Assembly (NCBI RefSeq): GCF_012726205.1
Contig: NZ_JAASAE010000001.1
Location: 62,001-126,000, forward strand
Direction of reading: 5' to 3'
From: Rhodococcus sp. HNM0569
Lineage (GTDB): Bacteria > Actinomycetota > Actinomycetes > Mycobacteriales > Mycobacteriaceae
Length of the DNA: 64,000 nucleotides
Part shown: positions 10,946-22,167 of the stretch, in pieces
How the letters are laid out: each line of letters starts with the position of its first letter
Position numbering within the stretch: position 1 is the stretch's first letter
Notes under the pieces: model-generated
What the model saw: only the letters and a program-made list of their open reading frames with translations
What the model was told of the DNA's origin: nothing
Database searches by the model: none
Translations under genes and position numbers: made by a program

Positions 10946-13269
10946 TCGACTCGCTGCTCCACATCGCTGTCGGAAATGGCGGGACTACCAGGAACGCCCG
11001 ACTCATCATCGCGCATGACGTCGGTGGGTGTCGCACGCGAAGGCTCCGATGCCGCCACGACTTCGTCGTTCGGCACCGTGTCGTCGGGTGCAGCGAGTCC
11101 GGGCGTGTCGGGTTCGGGTGTGTCGGCTTCGGGCACCGGCGCGCCGTTGCCTGCCGCATCCCCCGCGAGCGCGGCCAGCACGGATTGCGCCGTCGTGCGG
11201 CCGATCCCGGGGACCTCGGTGATCTCGTCGACGGACGCCTCACGGATACGCGCGACCGACCCGAAGTGCCGCACGAGTGCCTTGCGGCGGGTCTCGCCGA
11301 GCCCGCGCACCGAGTCCAGCGCGGACGCCGTCATGCGCCGCGACCGCTTGCTGCGGTGGAAACTGATCGCGAACCGGTGCGCTTCGTCGCGTACCCGCTG
11401 CAGCAGGAACAGCGCCTCGCTCGTGCGGGGCAGGATCACCGGGTCCTCCTCGCCCGGCACCCACACCTCTTCGAGCCGCTTCGCGAGGCCGACGACGGCG
11501 ACGTCGGTGACCTCGAGCTCGTCGAGCACCGCGGCCGCGGCCGCCACCTGCGGGGCACCGCCGTCGACGACGTACAGATTCGGTGGGTACGCGAACCTGC
11601 GCGGCCTGCCGGTCCTGGGGTCGATCGCGGCTTCGGGCGCGAGATCGCCGCCCTCGCCGCCTGCCATGTCCCCACCCGGCAGGTCACCACCACCCTGGAG
11701 GTCGGCCGCGTCGGGCGTCGCGTCGAGGCCGGTCTCGCGACGCAAGGTGAGCAGGTCCTTGTTGTGCCGCAGGAAGCGGCGCCGGGTGACCTCGGCGATG
11801 CTCGCGACGTCGTCGGAGCGCCCGTCGCCCGCGGCTTCCTTGATCGCGTAGTGCCGGTAGTCGGACTTACGCGGAAGGCCGTCCTCGAACACGACCAGGG
11901 ACGCGACGACGTCGGTGCCCTGCACGTGACTGATGTCGACGCACTCGATGCGCAGCGGCGCCGAGTCGAGGTCGAGCGCTTCCTGGATCTCCTGCAGCGC
12001 GGCCGAGCGGGACGTGAAGTCGCCCGCGCGCTTGAGCTTGTGCTGGGTGAGGGCTTCGCCGGCATTGCGCTGCACGGTGTCGGCGAGTGCCTTCTTGTCG
12101 CCGCGCTGCGGGACGCGCACACGGACCTTCGTGCCGCGCAGCGTCGACAGCCAGTCCTGGATCTGGTCGACATCGGGCGGCAGCGTCGGGACGAGCACCT
12201 CGCGCGGCACCGCTACCGAGCCACCCGCGTCGTCGCGTTCACCGCCCGCGAGCGCAGCCTGCTCGCCGTAGAACTGAGTGAGGAACTGTTCGACGAGCAG
12301 TGACAGCTCGCTGCTCGTCGCGGCGGACTCGGCTCCGCCACCCGTGCGGCCCCCCGGCCCCGACACGATGTCGGCAGGGTCGATCACGTCGCCAGCCTTC
12401 TCGACGACCCACCCGCGCTGGCCCCGCACGCGCCCGCCGCGCACGTGGAAGACCTGCACCGCCGCCTCGAGCTCGTCGGTCGCGAACGCGACGATGTCCG
12501 CGTCGGTGCCGTCGCCCAACACGACGGCCTGCTTCTCGAGCGCTCGCTTGAGGGCGCTCACGTCGTCGCGCAACCGCGCGGCGGTCTCGAAGTCGAGCTC
12601 CTCGGACGCGTGCTGCATACGGCGTTCGAGTTCGCGGATGAGCTTGTCCGTCTTGCCGGACAGGAAATCACAGAAGTCCTCGACGATCTCGCGGTGCTCG
12701 GCAGCCGACACGCGCCCGACGCACGGCGCAGAACACTTGTCGATGTAGCCGAGCAGGCACGGCCGCCCGATCTGCGAGTGCCTCTTGAACACGCCCGCCG
12801 AGCACGTGCGCGCCGGAAAGACACGCAGCAGCAGGTCCAGGGTCTCGCGGATGGCCCATGCGTGCGAGTACGGGCCGAAGTAGCGCACTCCCTTGCGGCG
12901 CGGGCCCCGGTACACGAACAGTCGTGGATACTCCTCGTTGAGCGTGACCGCGAGCACCGGATAGGTCTTGTCGTCGCGGTAGCGGACGTTGAACCGCGGG
13001 TCGAACTCCTTGATCCAGTTGTACTCGAGCTGGAGGGCCTCCACCTCGGTGGTGACGACCGTCCACTCGACGCTGCCCGCCGACGTGACCATCTGCCGTG
13101 TACGCGGGTGCAGGCCCGCGACGTCCGCGAAGTACGAGTTCAGCCGGGACCGGAGGCTCTTGGCCTTACCGACGTAGATGACCCGGCCGTGCGGATCACG
13201 GAACTTGTAGACGCCCGGTTCGGTGGGAATCGAGCCGGTGGGCGGACGATAGGTCGAGGGATCGGGCAC
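10942..13269 (-). CDS. uvrC: Excinuclease ABC subunit C, with two insertions and a C-terminal tail
   Basis: UvrC makes both incisions in nucleotide excision repair. The 775-residue product has the GIY-YIG domain (residues 17-95, [18 protein letters not shown]), a UvrB-binding UVR motif (about 205-240), the RNase H-like nuclease half ([17 protein letters not shown] at 441-457; VVDGGAPQV at 567) and HhH motifs (about 652-700). It is about 130 residues longer than the mycobacterial protein. Extra sequence lies at about 291-322, 504-555 (Gly/Asp-rich) and 703-775 (acidic Pro-rich tail). The GTG at 13269 gives [15 protein letters not shown], matching the usual start; nearby in-frame GTGs are possible. 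First gene of uvrC-rapZ-yvcK-whiA. Confidence 0.96.
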   Translation of the reverse strand: MPDPSTYRPPTGSIPTEPGVYKFRDPHGRVIYVGKAKSLRSRLNSYFADVAGLHPRTRQMVTSAGSVEWTVVTTEVEALQLEYNWIKEFDPRFNVRYRDDKTYPVLAVTLNEEYPRLFVYRGPRRKGVRYFGPYSHAWAIRETLDLLLRVFPARTCSAGVFKRHSQIGRPCLLGYIDKCSAPCVGRVSAAEHREIVEDFCDFLSGKTDKLIRELERRMQHASEELDFETAARLRDDVSALKRALEKQAVVLGDGTDADIVAFATDELEAAVQVFHVRGGRVRGQRGWVVEKAGDVIDPADIVSGPGGRTGGGAESAATSSELSLLVEQFLTQFYGEQAALAGGERDDAGGSVAVPREVLVPTLPPDVDQIQDWLSTLRGTKVRVRVPQRGDKKALADTVQRNAGEALTQHKLKRAGDFTSRSAALQEIQEALDLDSAPLRIECVDISHVQGTDVVASLVVFEDGLPRKSDYRHYAIKEAAGDGRSDDVASIAEVTRRRFLRHNKDLLTLRRETGLDATPDAADLQGGGDLPGGDMAGGEGGDLAPEAAIDPRTGRPRRFAYPPNLYVVDGGAPQVAAAAAVLDELEVTDVAVVGLAKRLEEVWVPGEEDPVILPRTSEALFLLQRVRDEAHRFAISFHRSKRSRRMTASALDSVRGLGETRRKALVRHFGSVARIREASVDEITEVPGIGRTTAQSVLAALAGDAAGNGAPVPEADTPEPDTPGLAAPDDTVPNDEVVAASEPSRATPTDVMRDDESGVPGSPAISDSDVEQRVE

Positions 13270-13349
13270 GCCCTCCACCGTAGTAGCCTGCACCGACCGC
13301 TCCCCCGCGGCGACGCCGTGTGCAGCAGCTCCTGCGGACCGGTGTGACG

Positions 13350-13817
13350 TCAGTCGCGCGCGAACCGGGCCTGCGCCGCGCGGAAGCGGCGCACCGACTC
13401 GACCGCACGTTCGCGATCGTTCGCCTGCAGCGCGAGCACCGACATGTACTCGTCGTCCGGCAGTTCGATACGGGCCCACGCGGCGCCGTCCGGGAAGCCG
13501 AGCCCCCGCACGTCACTCCACGTGAACACGCGTTCGGTGAACGGATTGCGCACCATGACGCCGCGCTCGGACACCTTCAGCCGCGGCCTCGCGAGCGTGA
13601 GCACGGCGAGCGCGAGGACGAGGCCGATGCCCGCGAGCGCGAACTGGTCGGCCGCGCGGAAGTACACACCGGTGCCGTCGCCGCCCAGCAGCAGGGCCAA
13701 CACGATGTGCACGACGGCCAGCACCGCCGCGACGAGCACCGCGTACCGGCCGGTCTTGTGCGGCTGCGCCACGGTCTCCCACGCGGTCGCGGTGTCGTCG
13801 CGGGACGTCTTGCTCAT
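13350..13817 (-). CDS. PH-domain membrane protein (Rv1417-like)
   Basis: A 155-residue membrane protein: two hydrophobic helices ([20 protein letters not shown] at about 25-45 and [18 protein letters not shown] at about 60-77) followed by a bacterial PH-like domain ([31 protein letters not shown]). Such proteins are common next to rib genes in mycobacteria, with no known reaction. The frame continues upstream inside ribH; the ATG at 13817, just after the ribH stop (13822), is the natural start and GGGATC-type spacing is short. Probably co-transcribed as the last rib-operon gene. I infer only a membrane-associated role. Confidence 0.85.
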   Translation of the reverse strand: MSKTSRDDTATAWETVAQPHKTGRYAVLVAAVLAVVHIVLALLLGGDGTGVYFRAADQFALAGIGLVLALAVLTLARPRLKVSERGVMVRNPFTERVFTWSDVRGLGFPDGAAWARIELPDDEYMSVLALQANDRERAVESVRRFRAAQARFARD

Positions 13818-13821
13818 GGGA

Positions 13822-15609
<1,788 letters not shown>

Positions 15610-15659
15610 TCACTCGGAAAATTCTCATTCGAAAACGCCTCGTCCCACAGTACGTCTCG

Positions 15660-16283
15660 CTAACGGAAGGACTGCAGGCGCTCCACGTACTTGGCGATCA
15701 CGTCGACCTCGAGGTTGACCGGCGTGCCGACGGCGGCGCGGCCGAGTGTCGTGAGCTCGAGGGTGGTCGGGATCAGCGAGATCTCGAACCAGTGTCCGCC
15801 GTCCGGGGTGCTGTCCGTCGAGTCCTGCCCGAGCGCGGACACCGTGAGCGAGACGCCGTCGACGGTGATCGACCCCTTCTCGACGACGTAGCGCGCAATC
15901 GTGCCGGGCAGCGAGATGCGCACGACCTCCCAGTTCTCCGAGGGCGTGCGCGCCAGCACGTGGCCCGTGCCGTCGACATGGCCCTGCACGATGTGGCCGC
16001 CGAGGCGGCTCTGCACGGCCGCGGCGCGCTCGAGGTTGACGCGGGCGCCGACGTCGAGCGCGCGCAGACTCGAGCGCACGAGCGTCTCCTGCATCACGTC
16101 GGCGGTGAACCTGCCCTCGGGCAGGACGTCGACGACGGTGAGGCACACCCCGTTCACGGCGATCGAGTCGCCGTGCCGTGCGTCGGAGGTCACGACCGGG
16201 CCCTGCACGGTGAACCGTGCCGCGTCGGTCGACTCGTCCTTCGCGACGATCTCGCCGAGCTCTTCGACGATCCCCGTGAACAC
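15660..16283 (-). CDS. ribE: Riboflavin synthase, alpha chain
   Basis: It dismutates two molecules of 6,7-dimethyl-8-ribityllumazine to riboflavin. The 207-residue product has two lumazine-binding repeats, each with its own copy of the substrate motif: [10 protein letters not shown] in the first half and [10 protein letters not shown] in the second. The N-terminus [12 protein letters not shown] is the universal family start and is encoded here with a GTG at 16283, three bases after the ribD stop. Downstream is ribBA. Confidence 0.97.
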   Translation of the reverse strand: MFTGIVEELGEIVAKDESTDAARFTVQGPVVTSDARHGDSIAVNGVCLTVVDVLPEGRFTADVMQETLVRSSLRALDVGARVNLERAAAVQSRLGGHIVQGHVDGTGHVLARTPSENWEVVRISLPGTIARYVVEKGSITVDGVSLTVSALGQDSTDSTPDGGHWFEISLIPTTLELTTLGRAAVGTPVNLEVDVIAKYVERLQSFR

Positions 16284-16286
16284 TGC

Positions 16287-17390
16287 TCAGATCTCCTTTC
16301 GGACCCGCTGCGGCGCGGCCGCCCCCGGGTCGTGGGCGACCGGCTCGTGCCGATCGCGTCCGACAAGACTCAACAAGACGTCCGGACCGATTGTTTCCAC
16401 GGACTCCGTGGTGAAACGGTGCGCCGCGGCCAGGGTGTCCACGCCTGCGTCGACGGCGGTGCTCGCGCCTGCCCCCAGCACGAGCGGTGCGACGAACGCC
16501 TGGATCCGGTCGACCATGCCCGCCGCGAGGAAGGCGCCCGCGAGCCGCGGGCCGCCCTCGACGAGCACGTCGGTGAACTCGGCGAGCGCCTCCGCGACCT
16601 CGTTCATGTCGCGGGTGGGCAGCACGAGCGTGGGAGCGGAGTCGTCGAGCACGCGTGCGCTCTCCGGGATCGGTGTGAGCCCGACGACGACGCGGGTGGG
16701 CTGGTGCGCGGCGAGGGTGCCGTCCGGCACCCGCGCGGTGAGCCACGGATCGTCCGCGAGGACCGTGCCGGTACCGACGACGACCGCGTCGAGCTTCGCG
16801 CGCTCCTCGTGCACGCGCGCCCGCGCCTGCGAGCCCGTGATCCATTTGCTCGTGCCGTCGGCGGCGGCGCTGCGGCCGTCGAGCGACGCCGCGTACTTCC
16901 ACGTCACGTGCGGGCGGCCGGTGCGCTGGCGGTGCAGCCATGCGCGCAGCGAACCGCGTTCGACGTCGGCGGCGCGCACGCCCGACGACACGTGGACGCC
17001 GCCACGGACGAGGGTCTCCGCTCCCCCGGCGGCCGCCGGGTTGGGGTCGCCGACCGCATAGTGCACCTCGCGGATCCCCGCGTCGAGCAGCGCCTGCGAG
17101 CACGGACCGGTGCGGCCGTGGTGATTGCACGGTTCGAGCGTGACGATCGCGGTGCCGCCACGCGCGTCTCGGCCCGCTTCCGCGAGCGCGACGACCTCCG
17201 CATGCGGGCCGCCCGGCGGCTGGGTCATGCCGACGCCCGCGATCCGGCCCTGCGCGTCGAGCACGACGGCCCCGACGGGCGGATTGGGGGACGTGAAACC
17301 ACGTGCCGACTCCGCGGCACCGATCGCGATGAGCATCGCTGCGTCGATGTCCGCGGCCTCGAGCCGCGATCCGGCGGGTTGCGCGGGCAC
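16287..17390 (-). CDS. ribD: Bifunctional diaminohydroxyphosphoribosylaminopyrimidine deaminase / reductase
   Basis: RibD carries out the deamination and reduction steps after GTP cyclohydrolase II. The N-terminal zinc deaminase has GGPHAEVVALAEAG and the double-Cys motif EPCNHHGRTGPCSQAL. The C-terminal reductase has WKYAASLDGRSAAADGTSKWITG and VLVEGGPRLAGAFLAAGMVD. The length of 367 residues is normal. The start is not certain: the GTG at 17390 lies 8 bases after the rpe stop and gives a normal N-terminus (VPAQPAGSRLEAADIDAAM), but has a weak ribosome site. The frame stays open into rpe by GC bias only. Confidence 0.95.
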   Translation of the reverse strand: MPAQPAGSRLEAADIDAAMLIAIGAAESARGFTSPNPPVGAVVLDAQGRIAGVGMTQPPGGPHAEVVALAEAGRDARGGTAIVTLEPCNHHGRTGPCSQALLDAGIREVHYAVGDPNPAAAGGAETLVRGGVHVSSGVRAADVERGSLRAWLHRQRTGRPHVTWKYAASLDGRSAAADGTSKWITGSQARARVHEERAKLDAVVVGTGTVLADDPWLTARVPDGTLAAHQPTRVVVGLTPIPESARVLDDSAPTLVLPTRDMNEVAEALAEFTDVLVEGGPRLAGAFLAAGMVDRIQAFVAPLVLGAGASTAVDAGVDTLAAAHRFTTESVETIGPDVLLSLVGRDRHEPVAHDPGAAAPQRVRKEI

Positions 17391-17398
17391 GGCCGCGC

Positions 17399-18082
17399 TC
17401 AGTGCGCGAGCGTGAGGTGGGGCGACACGGCAGCAGCCGCCTCGCGCAGGGCCCGCACGGCGTGCGCGGGGTCGTCCGCGCCGTACACCGCCGATCCCGC
17501 GACGAAGCAGTCGACACCGGCCTCCGCGGCGGCCTCGATCGTGTCGGCGTTGATGCCGCCGTCGATCTCGACGACGAGCGTGAGCTCGCCGGAATCGACA
17601 AGGCGGCGTACGGCTTTCGCCTTTCCGAGGACGTCGGGGATGAACTTCTGGCCACCGAAGCCCGGTTCGACGCTCATCACCAGCAGCGTGTCGAAGTCCT
17701 TCAGGATCTCGAGATACGGCTCGATCGGGGTGCCGGGCTTGACGCTCAGCCCGGCCTTCGCGCCCGCCGCGCGGATGTCCCGTGCGACGGCGCGCGGGTC
17801 GTCCGTGGCTTCCGCGTGGATCGTGACGTTGTAGGCGCCCGCCTCGGCGTAGCCCGGCGCCCAGCGGCCCGGATCGTCGATCATCAGGTGGCAGTCGAGC
17901 GGGATGTCGGTGGCGGCCAGCAGGCTCTGCACGACGGGCAGCCCGAGGGTGAGATTCGGCACGAAGTGCGCGTCCATGACGTCGACGTGCAGCCACTCGG
18001 AGCCCTCGACGGCCGAGGCCTCGTCGGCGAGCCGAGCGAAATCGGCGGACAGGATGGACGGAGCGATCATCGGGTGTGCCAC
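17399..18082 (-). CDS. rpe: Ribulose-phosphate 3-epimerase
   Basis: It interconverts ribulose 5-phosphate and xylulose 5-phosphate; the former is also the precursor for the RibB reaction encoded downstream. The 227-residue barrel shows [31 protein letters not shown] (metal-site His and Asp), [25 protein letters not shown] and [14 protein letters not shown] at 18082 ([11 protein letters not shown]) is chosen over the ATG three codons later by comparison with relatives; either is possible. First gene of the rpe-ribD-ribE-ribBA-ribH unit, separated from lplA by a terminator. Confidence 0.96.
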   Translation of the reverse strand: MAHPMIAPSILSADFARLADEASAVEGSEWLHVDVMDAHFVPNLTLGLPVVQSLLAATDIPLDCHLMIDDPGRWAPGYAEAGAYNVTIHAEATDDPRAVARDIRAAGAKAGLSVKPGTPIEPYLEILKDFDTLLVMSVEPGFGGQKFIPDVLGKAKAVRRLVDSGELTLVVEIDGGINADTIEAAAEAGVDCFVAGSAVYGADDPAHAVRALREAAAAVSPHLTLAH

Positions 18083-18125
18083 AGCCGCCAGCTTAGTGCC
18101 CCGCCCCACGACAGCGGTCGTGCAG

Positions 18126-18146
18126 GCCACCGGTCGCACCGGTGGC
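18126..18146 (-). terminator. Terminator after the lipoate ligase gene
   Basis: GCCACCGGT (18126-18134), loop CGC, ACCGGTGGC (18138-18146): a perfect 9-bp stem starting 9 bases past the ligase stop. It should insulate the rpe-rib operon from the accessory genes upstream. Confidence 0.65.
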
Positions 18147-18154
18147 ACCGAGCC

Positions 18155-19204
18155 TCACGGCACGCGGTTCGTCCACTCCGGGTTCGTGAACTTGGTCTCG
18201 ACCAGTTCCCTGGCCGCGGCCAGCTCTGCGTCCGTGTAGGTGCTGGTGCGGGTGTCGTAGCGGGCCCGGAAGTGTGCGAGGAAGGCGTCGATGACGGCGG
18301 CCCGGGACATGCCGGTCTGCGACCGCATCGGGTCGACGCGTTTGCCGGAGCTCGTGATGCCCTTGTCGGAGATCTTCTCCCGGCCGACCCGCAGGACTTC
18401 GGTCATCTTGTCGGCGTCGATGTCGTAGGACATCGTCGCGTGGTGCAGGACTGCGCCCGCGGCGAACCGCTTCTGCGCGGCGCCGCCGATCTTGCCCTGC
18501 TCGGACGTGATGTCGTTGAGCGGCACGTAGCGCGCGGTGATCCCGACGTCGGCGAGCGCCCCCATCACCCACTGGTCGAGAAACGAGTAGGACTGCTCGA
18601 AGGTGAGTCCGTCGACGAGCGAGGTGGGCACCGCAAGCGAGTAGGTGATGCAGTTGCCCGGTTCCATGAACATCGCGCCGCCGCCGGAGATGCGCCGCAC
18701 GATGCCGAACCCGTGCCGGGCGGCCGCGTCCTCGTCGACCTCGTTGCGCACCGACTGGAACGACCCGATCACGACGAGCGGCGAATCCCAGTCCCAGAAC
18801 CGCAAGGTCGGCGGCCGCTCGCCCGTCGCGACCTCGCGCGTGATCACCTCGTCGAGTGCGACATGCACAGCCGGGTCGAGAATCACCGGCTCGATCACGT
18901 CGAAGGTGTGGTCGTACCAGCCGGTCGCGTGCCCGAGCGCGCGGCGGATCGCGACGCCCACCGACTCCGGCGTGAACCCGATCAGCGACGCCCCGTCGTC
19001 GAGCGCACCGGTGATCGCGTGCCCGAGCTGCGCCGCGTCCGCGCTCGTCGGCATGCCCGTCACCGCAGCCGTGATGTCGCCGAGCGCCTCGTCGGGCTCG
19101 AGGAAGAAGTCGCCCGACAGCGACACCTGCGACAGCCGCCCGTCCTCGACCTCCACGTCGACGACCACGAGCTTGCCGCCCGGGACCTTGTACTCACCAC
19201 GCAT
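18155..19204 (-). CDS. Lipoate-protein ligase with N-terminal accessory domain (permuted LplA)
   Basis: The 349-residue protein would attach lipoate or octanoate to lipoyl domains. The catalytic LplA/LipB-like fold spans about residues 95-330, with IVRRISGGGAMFMEPGNCITYSL (key part RRISGGGA) and the substrate-Lys loop SEQGKIGGAAQKR. The first 85 residues (GGKLVVVDVEVEDGRL, VSLSGDFFLEPDEAL) match the accessory domain that E. coli LplA carries at its C-terminus, so the order is reversed. Start ATG at 19204. It is followed by a terminator. It is absent from this position in the tuberculosis order, so it is part of a four-gene insertion between rpe and rsmB. Substrate is not evident. Confidence 0.88.
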   Translation of the reverse strand: MRGEYKVPGGKLVVVDVEVEDGRLSQVSLSGDFFLEPDEALGDITAAVTGMPTSADAAQLGHAITGALDDGASLIGFTPESVGVAIRRALGHATGWYDHTFDVIEPVILDPAVHVALDEVITREVATGERPPTLRFWDWDSPLVVIGSFQSVRNEVDEDAAARHGFGIVRRISGGGAMFMEPGNCITYSLAVPTSLVDGLTFEQSYSFLDQWVMGALADVGITARYVPLNDITSEQGKIGGAAQKRFAAGAVLHHATMSYDIDADKMTEVLRVGREKISDKGITSSGKRVDPMRSQTGMSRAAVIDAFLAHFRARYDTRTSTYTDAELAAARELVETKFTNPEWTNRVP

Positions 19205-19284
19205 CAGGGCTCACCACGCATTGCGTCAGCCTATCGATCCCGTCGGCGGACGCCCTGGGCCGGACACCTCGTCGATGCCCGTGC

Positions 19285-19632
19285 CTATCGCTGTGCGCCG
19301 AGGGTGATGGCGACGGTGACCGCGCCCTTCTCGTCGCGGCGGGCTACCGCGTGCCCGGTGCGGGTTCCCTCCTGGAGGTGCACCTCGACCGGTCCGCCGT
19401 CGCCGGTGAAGTTGCGCCACCACGTCTTCTGGTCGGGCATCGCGACGCCGACCTGCACCTGGTCGCCTCGGCGCCGGTACGAGACGGGGAGTTCGACCCG
19501 GGTGCCGGAGCGGCGCCCCGTGTACGCGAGCACGACCATCCCTTTGCCGAGGGTTCTGCCGACGACGGGGACTCCGAGGAGTGGGACGACGGCGGCGTTG
19601 AACACTTTCGCCGTGCGTGAGAAGGCACTCAT
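19285..19632 (-). CDS. DUF385/deazaflavin-dependent nitroreductase-family protein
   Basis: A 115-residue protein of the split beta-barrel family that includes the mycobacterial F420-dependent nitroreductases. The signature RTLGKGMVVLAYTGRRSGTRVELPV (key part LAYTGRRSGTRVELPV) is the usual family core, followed by WWRNFTGDGGPVEVHL. The ATG at 19632 (MSAFSRTAKVFNAAVVPLLG) is the natural start; the frame runs on upstream into tetR without a good ribosome site. It is 40 bases downstream of tetR on the same strand, so probably controlled by it. Cofactor and substrate cannot be read from sequence. Confidence 0.8.
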   Translation of the reverse strand: MSAFSRTAKVFNAAVVPLLGVPVVGRTLGKGMVVLAYTGRRSGTRVELPVSYRRRGDQVQVGVAMPDQKTWWRNFTGDGGPVEVHLQEGTRTGHAVARRDEKGAVTVAITLGAQR

Positions 19633-19672
19633 AGCCGAGAGTCTGCCCCGGATCGGCTCGTGGCGCTCGGCC

Positions 19673-20248
19673 TTAGGGCAGAGCGGCGGCCAAGATCCTG
19701 TCGAGTACCGCATGTGCCTGCTCGCGTGCGGCTGCGGGCTCGCGGTGCTGCGCGATCCACAGCGCGGCCTCGTTCATCGCCCCGGACAGTTGCGCCGTCG
19801 TCGCATCGACAAGGGACTCGGCCACACCCGCGTCACGCAGGGCGTCGCGCAGGTGTGCTGCCGAGTTCCGGGCGTCGAGTTCGCGCCAGCGTCGCCAGCC
19901 GACCACCGCCGGGCCGTCGACGAGCAGGACACGCACCGCGGGGGCAGCGGTGATCGCGTCGAGGAAGGCGTGCGATCCCGCGCGCAGCTGCTCCTGCGGT
20001 CCGTCCACTGCCGTGGCTGCATCCACCACGTCCGCGGCGATTCGCGCCTGCAGGCGCGCGACGACGGCGCCGAACAGGCCCTGCTTGTTGCGGTAGTGAT
20101 GGTAGACCGCGCCACGCGTGACGCCCGCCTCCCGGGCCACGTCGTCGACCGAGATGTCGGCGAATCCGTTGGCGGCGAACAGGTCCGACGCGGAGTCGAG
20201 GATTCGACGAGCAGTCTCGGCGGCAGCAGCGGCGGAAGCGCGAGGCAT
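19673..20248 (-). CDS. TetR-family transcriptional regulator
   Basis: The 191-residue protein has a clear TetR N-terminal helix-turn-helix at about residues 12-58 ([27 protein letters not shown], then [17 protein letters not shown]). The C-terminal ligand domain is of the TetR_C type common in actinobacteria ([39 protein letters not shown] region), with no recognisable ligand. ATG at 20248. It is divergent from the VOC protein gene, and two 19-bp operators lie between them, so it very likely represses both itself and its neighbour; the DUF385 gene downstream may be in the same unit. Confidence 0.93.
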   Translation of the reverse strand: MPRASAAAAAETARRILDSASDLFAANGFADISVDDVAREAGVTRGAVYHHYRNKQGLFGAVVARLQARIAADVVDAATAVDGPQEQLRAGSHAFLDAITAAPAVRVLLVDGPAVVGWRRWRELDARNSAAHLRDALRDAGVAESLVDATTAQLSGAMNEAALWIAQHREPAAAREQAHAVLDRILAAALP

Positions 20249-20261
20249 GAATCCGTTCCTT

Positions 20262-20280
20262 TACGTACGCGGTGTATGTA
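20262..20280. promoter_or_regulatory. TetR operator 1
   Basis: TACGTAC-N5-GTATGTA, a 7-5-7 imperfect palindrome with one mismatch, 14 bp upstream of the tetR start. Its mirror-image partner is at 20294-20312. AT-rich composition is exceptional in this window. Confidence 0.75.
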
Positions 20281-20293
20281 TTCTCACTCTTGA

Positions 20294-20312
20294 TACATAC
20301 GCAGTGTACGTA
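20294..20312. promoter_or_regulatory. TetR operator 2
   Basis: TACATAC-N5-GTACGTA, the same 7-5-7 palindrome in inverted orientation relative to operator 1. The centres are 32 bp apart, about three helical turns, so two dimers could sit on one face. It ends 12 bases before the VOC gene and touches its AAAGGAG ribosome site (20312-20318). Confidence 0.75.
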
Positions 20313-20324
20313 AAGGAGTTGTCG

Positions 20325-20732
20325 ATGTCCCTCACCAGCTTCTATCCCGTCCTGATGTCGCGCGACGTCGGCGCGGCGGCGTCGTTCTACCGCTCCGCTC
20401 TCGACTTCGCGGTCTCCTTCGAGACCGACTGGTACGTGAGTCTCCGGCGCGGCACGTTCGAACTCGCACTACTCGCCTACGACCACCCGACCGTTCCCGA
20501 GGGGTACCGGATGCCTCCCGGCGGCGTGATCGTCAACGTGGAGGTCGACGACGTCGACGAGGTCCACGCCCGGCTGACCGGCGAAGGCGGTCTCGAACCG
20601 GTGCTCCCCCTCCGCGACGAGGACTTCGGGCAGCGTCACTTCATCGTGGCAGGCCCCGACGGCGTACTACTCGACGTCATCTCGCCCATCCCGCCCAGCG
20701 ACGAATTCCGCGGTGCCTACGCGGACGACTGA
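20325..20732 (+). CDS. VOC-superfamily (glyoxalase/bleomycin-resistance fold) protein
   Basis: A 135-residue single VOC domain: [25 protein letters not shown] at the start, then [43 protein letters not shown] and a C-terminal [21 protein letters not shown] metal-ligand Glu near the end of the fold is replaced by Asp (LLDVI), so metal binding is uncertain. The ATG at 20325 has a strong AAAGGAG 6 bases upstream. It is divergent from tetR and converges on rsmB with only 7 bases between stop codons. It may bind or modify the effector sensed by TetR, but that is inference from position. Confidence 0.88.
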   Translation: MSLTSFYPVLMSRDVGAAASFYRSALDFAVSFETDWYVSLRRGTFELALLAYDHPTVPEGYRMPPGGVIVNVEVDDVDEVHARLTGEGGLEPVLPLRDEDFGQRHFIVAGPDGVLLDVISPIPPSDEFRGAYADD

Positions 20733-20739
20733 AGTCGCC

Positions 20740-22167
20740 CTACACCGGCTTGCGCAGCGCGGCGAGGAACATCGCGTCGGTACCGTGCCGGTGCGGCCAC
20801 AGCTGCGCAGCCGGCCCGTCGCCCACGTCGGGCACACCCGGGAGCAGCTCGCGCGTGTCGAGCGCGACGACGCCGTGCCGCCGCACCGCATCGGACGCGA
20901 CCGCCACCGTCTCGGGCAGGTGCGGCGAGCATGTCGAGTACACGACGACCCCGCCCGGCCGCAACAGCGCGATCGCCGCGGCGAGCAGCTCGCGCTGCAG
21001 CGCCGCGAGCGGCTGGACGTCGGCGGGCGTGCGACGCCAGCGGGCTTCGGGCCTGCGCCGCAGTGCACCGAGACCCGTGCACGGTGCGTCCACGAGGATC
21101 CGGTCGTAGCCGGGCGTCAGGCCACTGTCGCGACCGTCGGTGACGTGCACGTCGACCGGCAGTCCCCGGGTGGCCGTGCGCACCAGTTCCGCGCGATGCT
21201 CGGCGGGTTCGACGGCATCGACCCGGGCGCCGTCGATGTCGGCGATCGCGCCGATCAGCGCCGACTTGCCACCCGGCCCTGCGCACAGGTCGAGCCAGCG
21301 CCCGCCGTCGGGCCCGTCGAGCGGCGCGAGAGTGAGGGCGCGGGCGACGAGCTGGCTGCCCTCGTCCTGTACTGCGGCGAGACCGTCGCGGACCGGCTCG
21401 AGCGATCCGGGGTCGCCGCTGTCGAGGTACACCGCGTACGGCGACCAGCGACCTTCCTCGCCGCCGACGACGAGTGCAAGCTCCTCGGCACTCATCTCGC
21501 CCGGCCGCGCGACGAGATGCACCACGGGCCGGGCGTCGTCGGCGCGCAGCACGTCCTCGAGTTCGCCCGCCGCGGGACCGAGTGCATCGGCGAACGCCTG
21601 CGCGATCCACTTCGGGTGCGCGTACTCGAACGCGAGGTGCCCGACCGGATCGCGGTCGGCCGGCGGCGCGAGCGCGTCGACCCACTGCACCTCGGTCTTC
21701 TCCGACACCCGGCGCAGCACGGCGTTGACGAAGCCGGCCTTGCCCTTCCCCGCTTCCGCACGGACGAGGTCGACGGAGGTCGCGACAGCCGCGTGCGGCG
21801 CGATACGGGTGCGCAGCAGCTGATAGGTGCCGAGGCGGAGCACGTCGAGCAGCGGCCCGTCGATGTCCTCGACGGGCCTGCCTGCGGCGCTCGCGACGAC
21901 CGCGTCCAGCAGACCCTGCGCACGGGACGCGCCGTAGGCGAGTTCGGTGGCGAGGGCGGCGTCGCGCCCGTCGATCCGGCGTTCGCGCAGCAGCGCGGGC
22001 AGCACGAGATTCGCGTAGGCGTCCCGTTCGCGCACCGCGCGCAGCACGTCGCGTGCCGCGAGCCGCGGCTGGTCGAGGCCGGACGTGTCGGGGCGCTGGG
22101 CCTGCGGCGGTCGACGGCGGCGCGGGCCGGTGCTGCCGCGCCGGGCGGGGCGTCGGGACTCGGTCAT
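20740..22167 (-). CDS. rsmB: 16S rRNA (cytosine-967-C5)-methyltransferase RsmB
   Basis: A SAM-dependent m5C methyltransferase (Fmu/Sun) of 475 residues acting on 16S rRNA. Residues 35-165 are the NusB-like RNA-binding domain ([24 protein letters not shown]). The catalytic domain has [17 protein letters not shown] (SAM site), [18 protein letters not shown] with the first catalytic Cys, and [13 protein letters not shown] with the second. An Arg/Pro-rich leader of about 30 residues precedes the fold. The ATG at 22167 overlaps the fmt stop as ATGA, so fmt and rsmB are coupled. Confidence 0.95.
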   Translation of the reverse strand: MTESRRPARRGSTGPRRRRPPQAQRPDTSGLDQPRLAARDVLRAVRERDAYANLVLPALLRERRIDGRDAALATELAYGASRAQGLLDAVVASAAGRPVEDIDGPLLDVLRLGTYQLLRTRIAPHAAVATSVDLVRAEAGKGKAGFVNAVLRRVSEKTEVQWVDALAPPADRDPVGHLAFEYAHPKWIAQAFADALGPAAGELEDVLRADDARPVVHLVARPGEMSAEELALVVGGEEGRWSPYAVYLDSGDPGSLEPVRDGLAAVQDEGSQLVARALTLAPLDGPDGGRWLDLCAGPGGKSALIGAIADIDGARVDAVEPAEHRAELVRTATRGLPVDVHVTDGRDSGLTPGYDRILVDAPCTGLGALRRRPEARWRRTPADVQPLAALQRELLAAAIALLRPGGVVVYSTCSPHLPETVAVASDAVRRHGVVALDTRELLPGVPDVGDGPAAQLWPHRHGTDAMFLAALRKPV

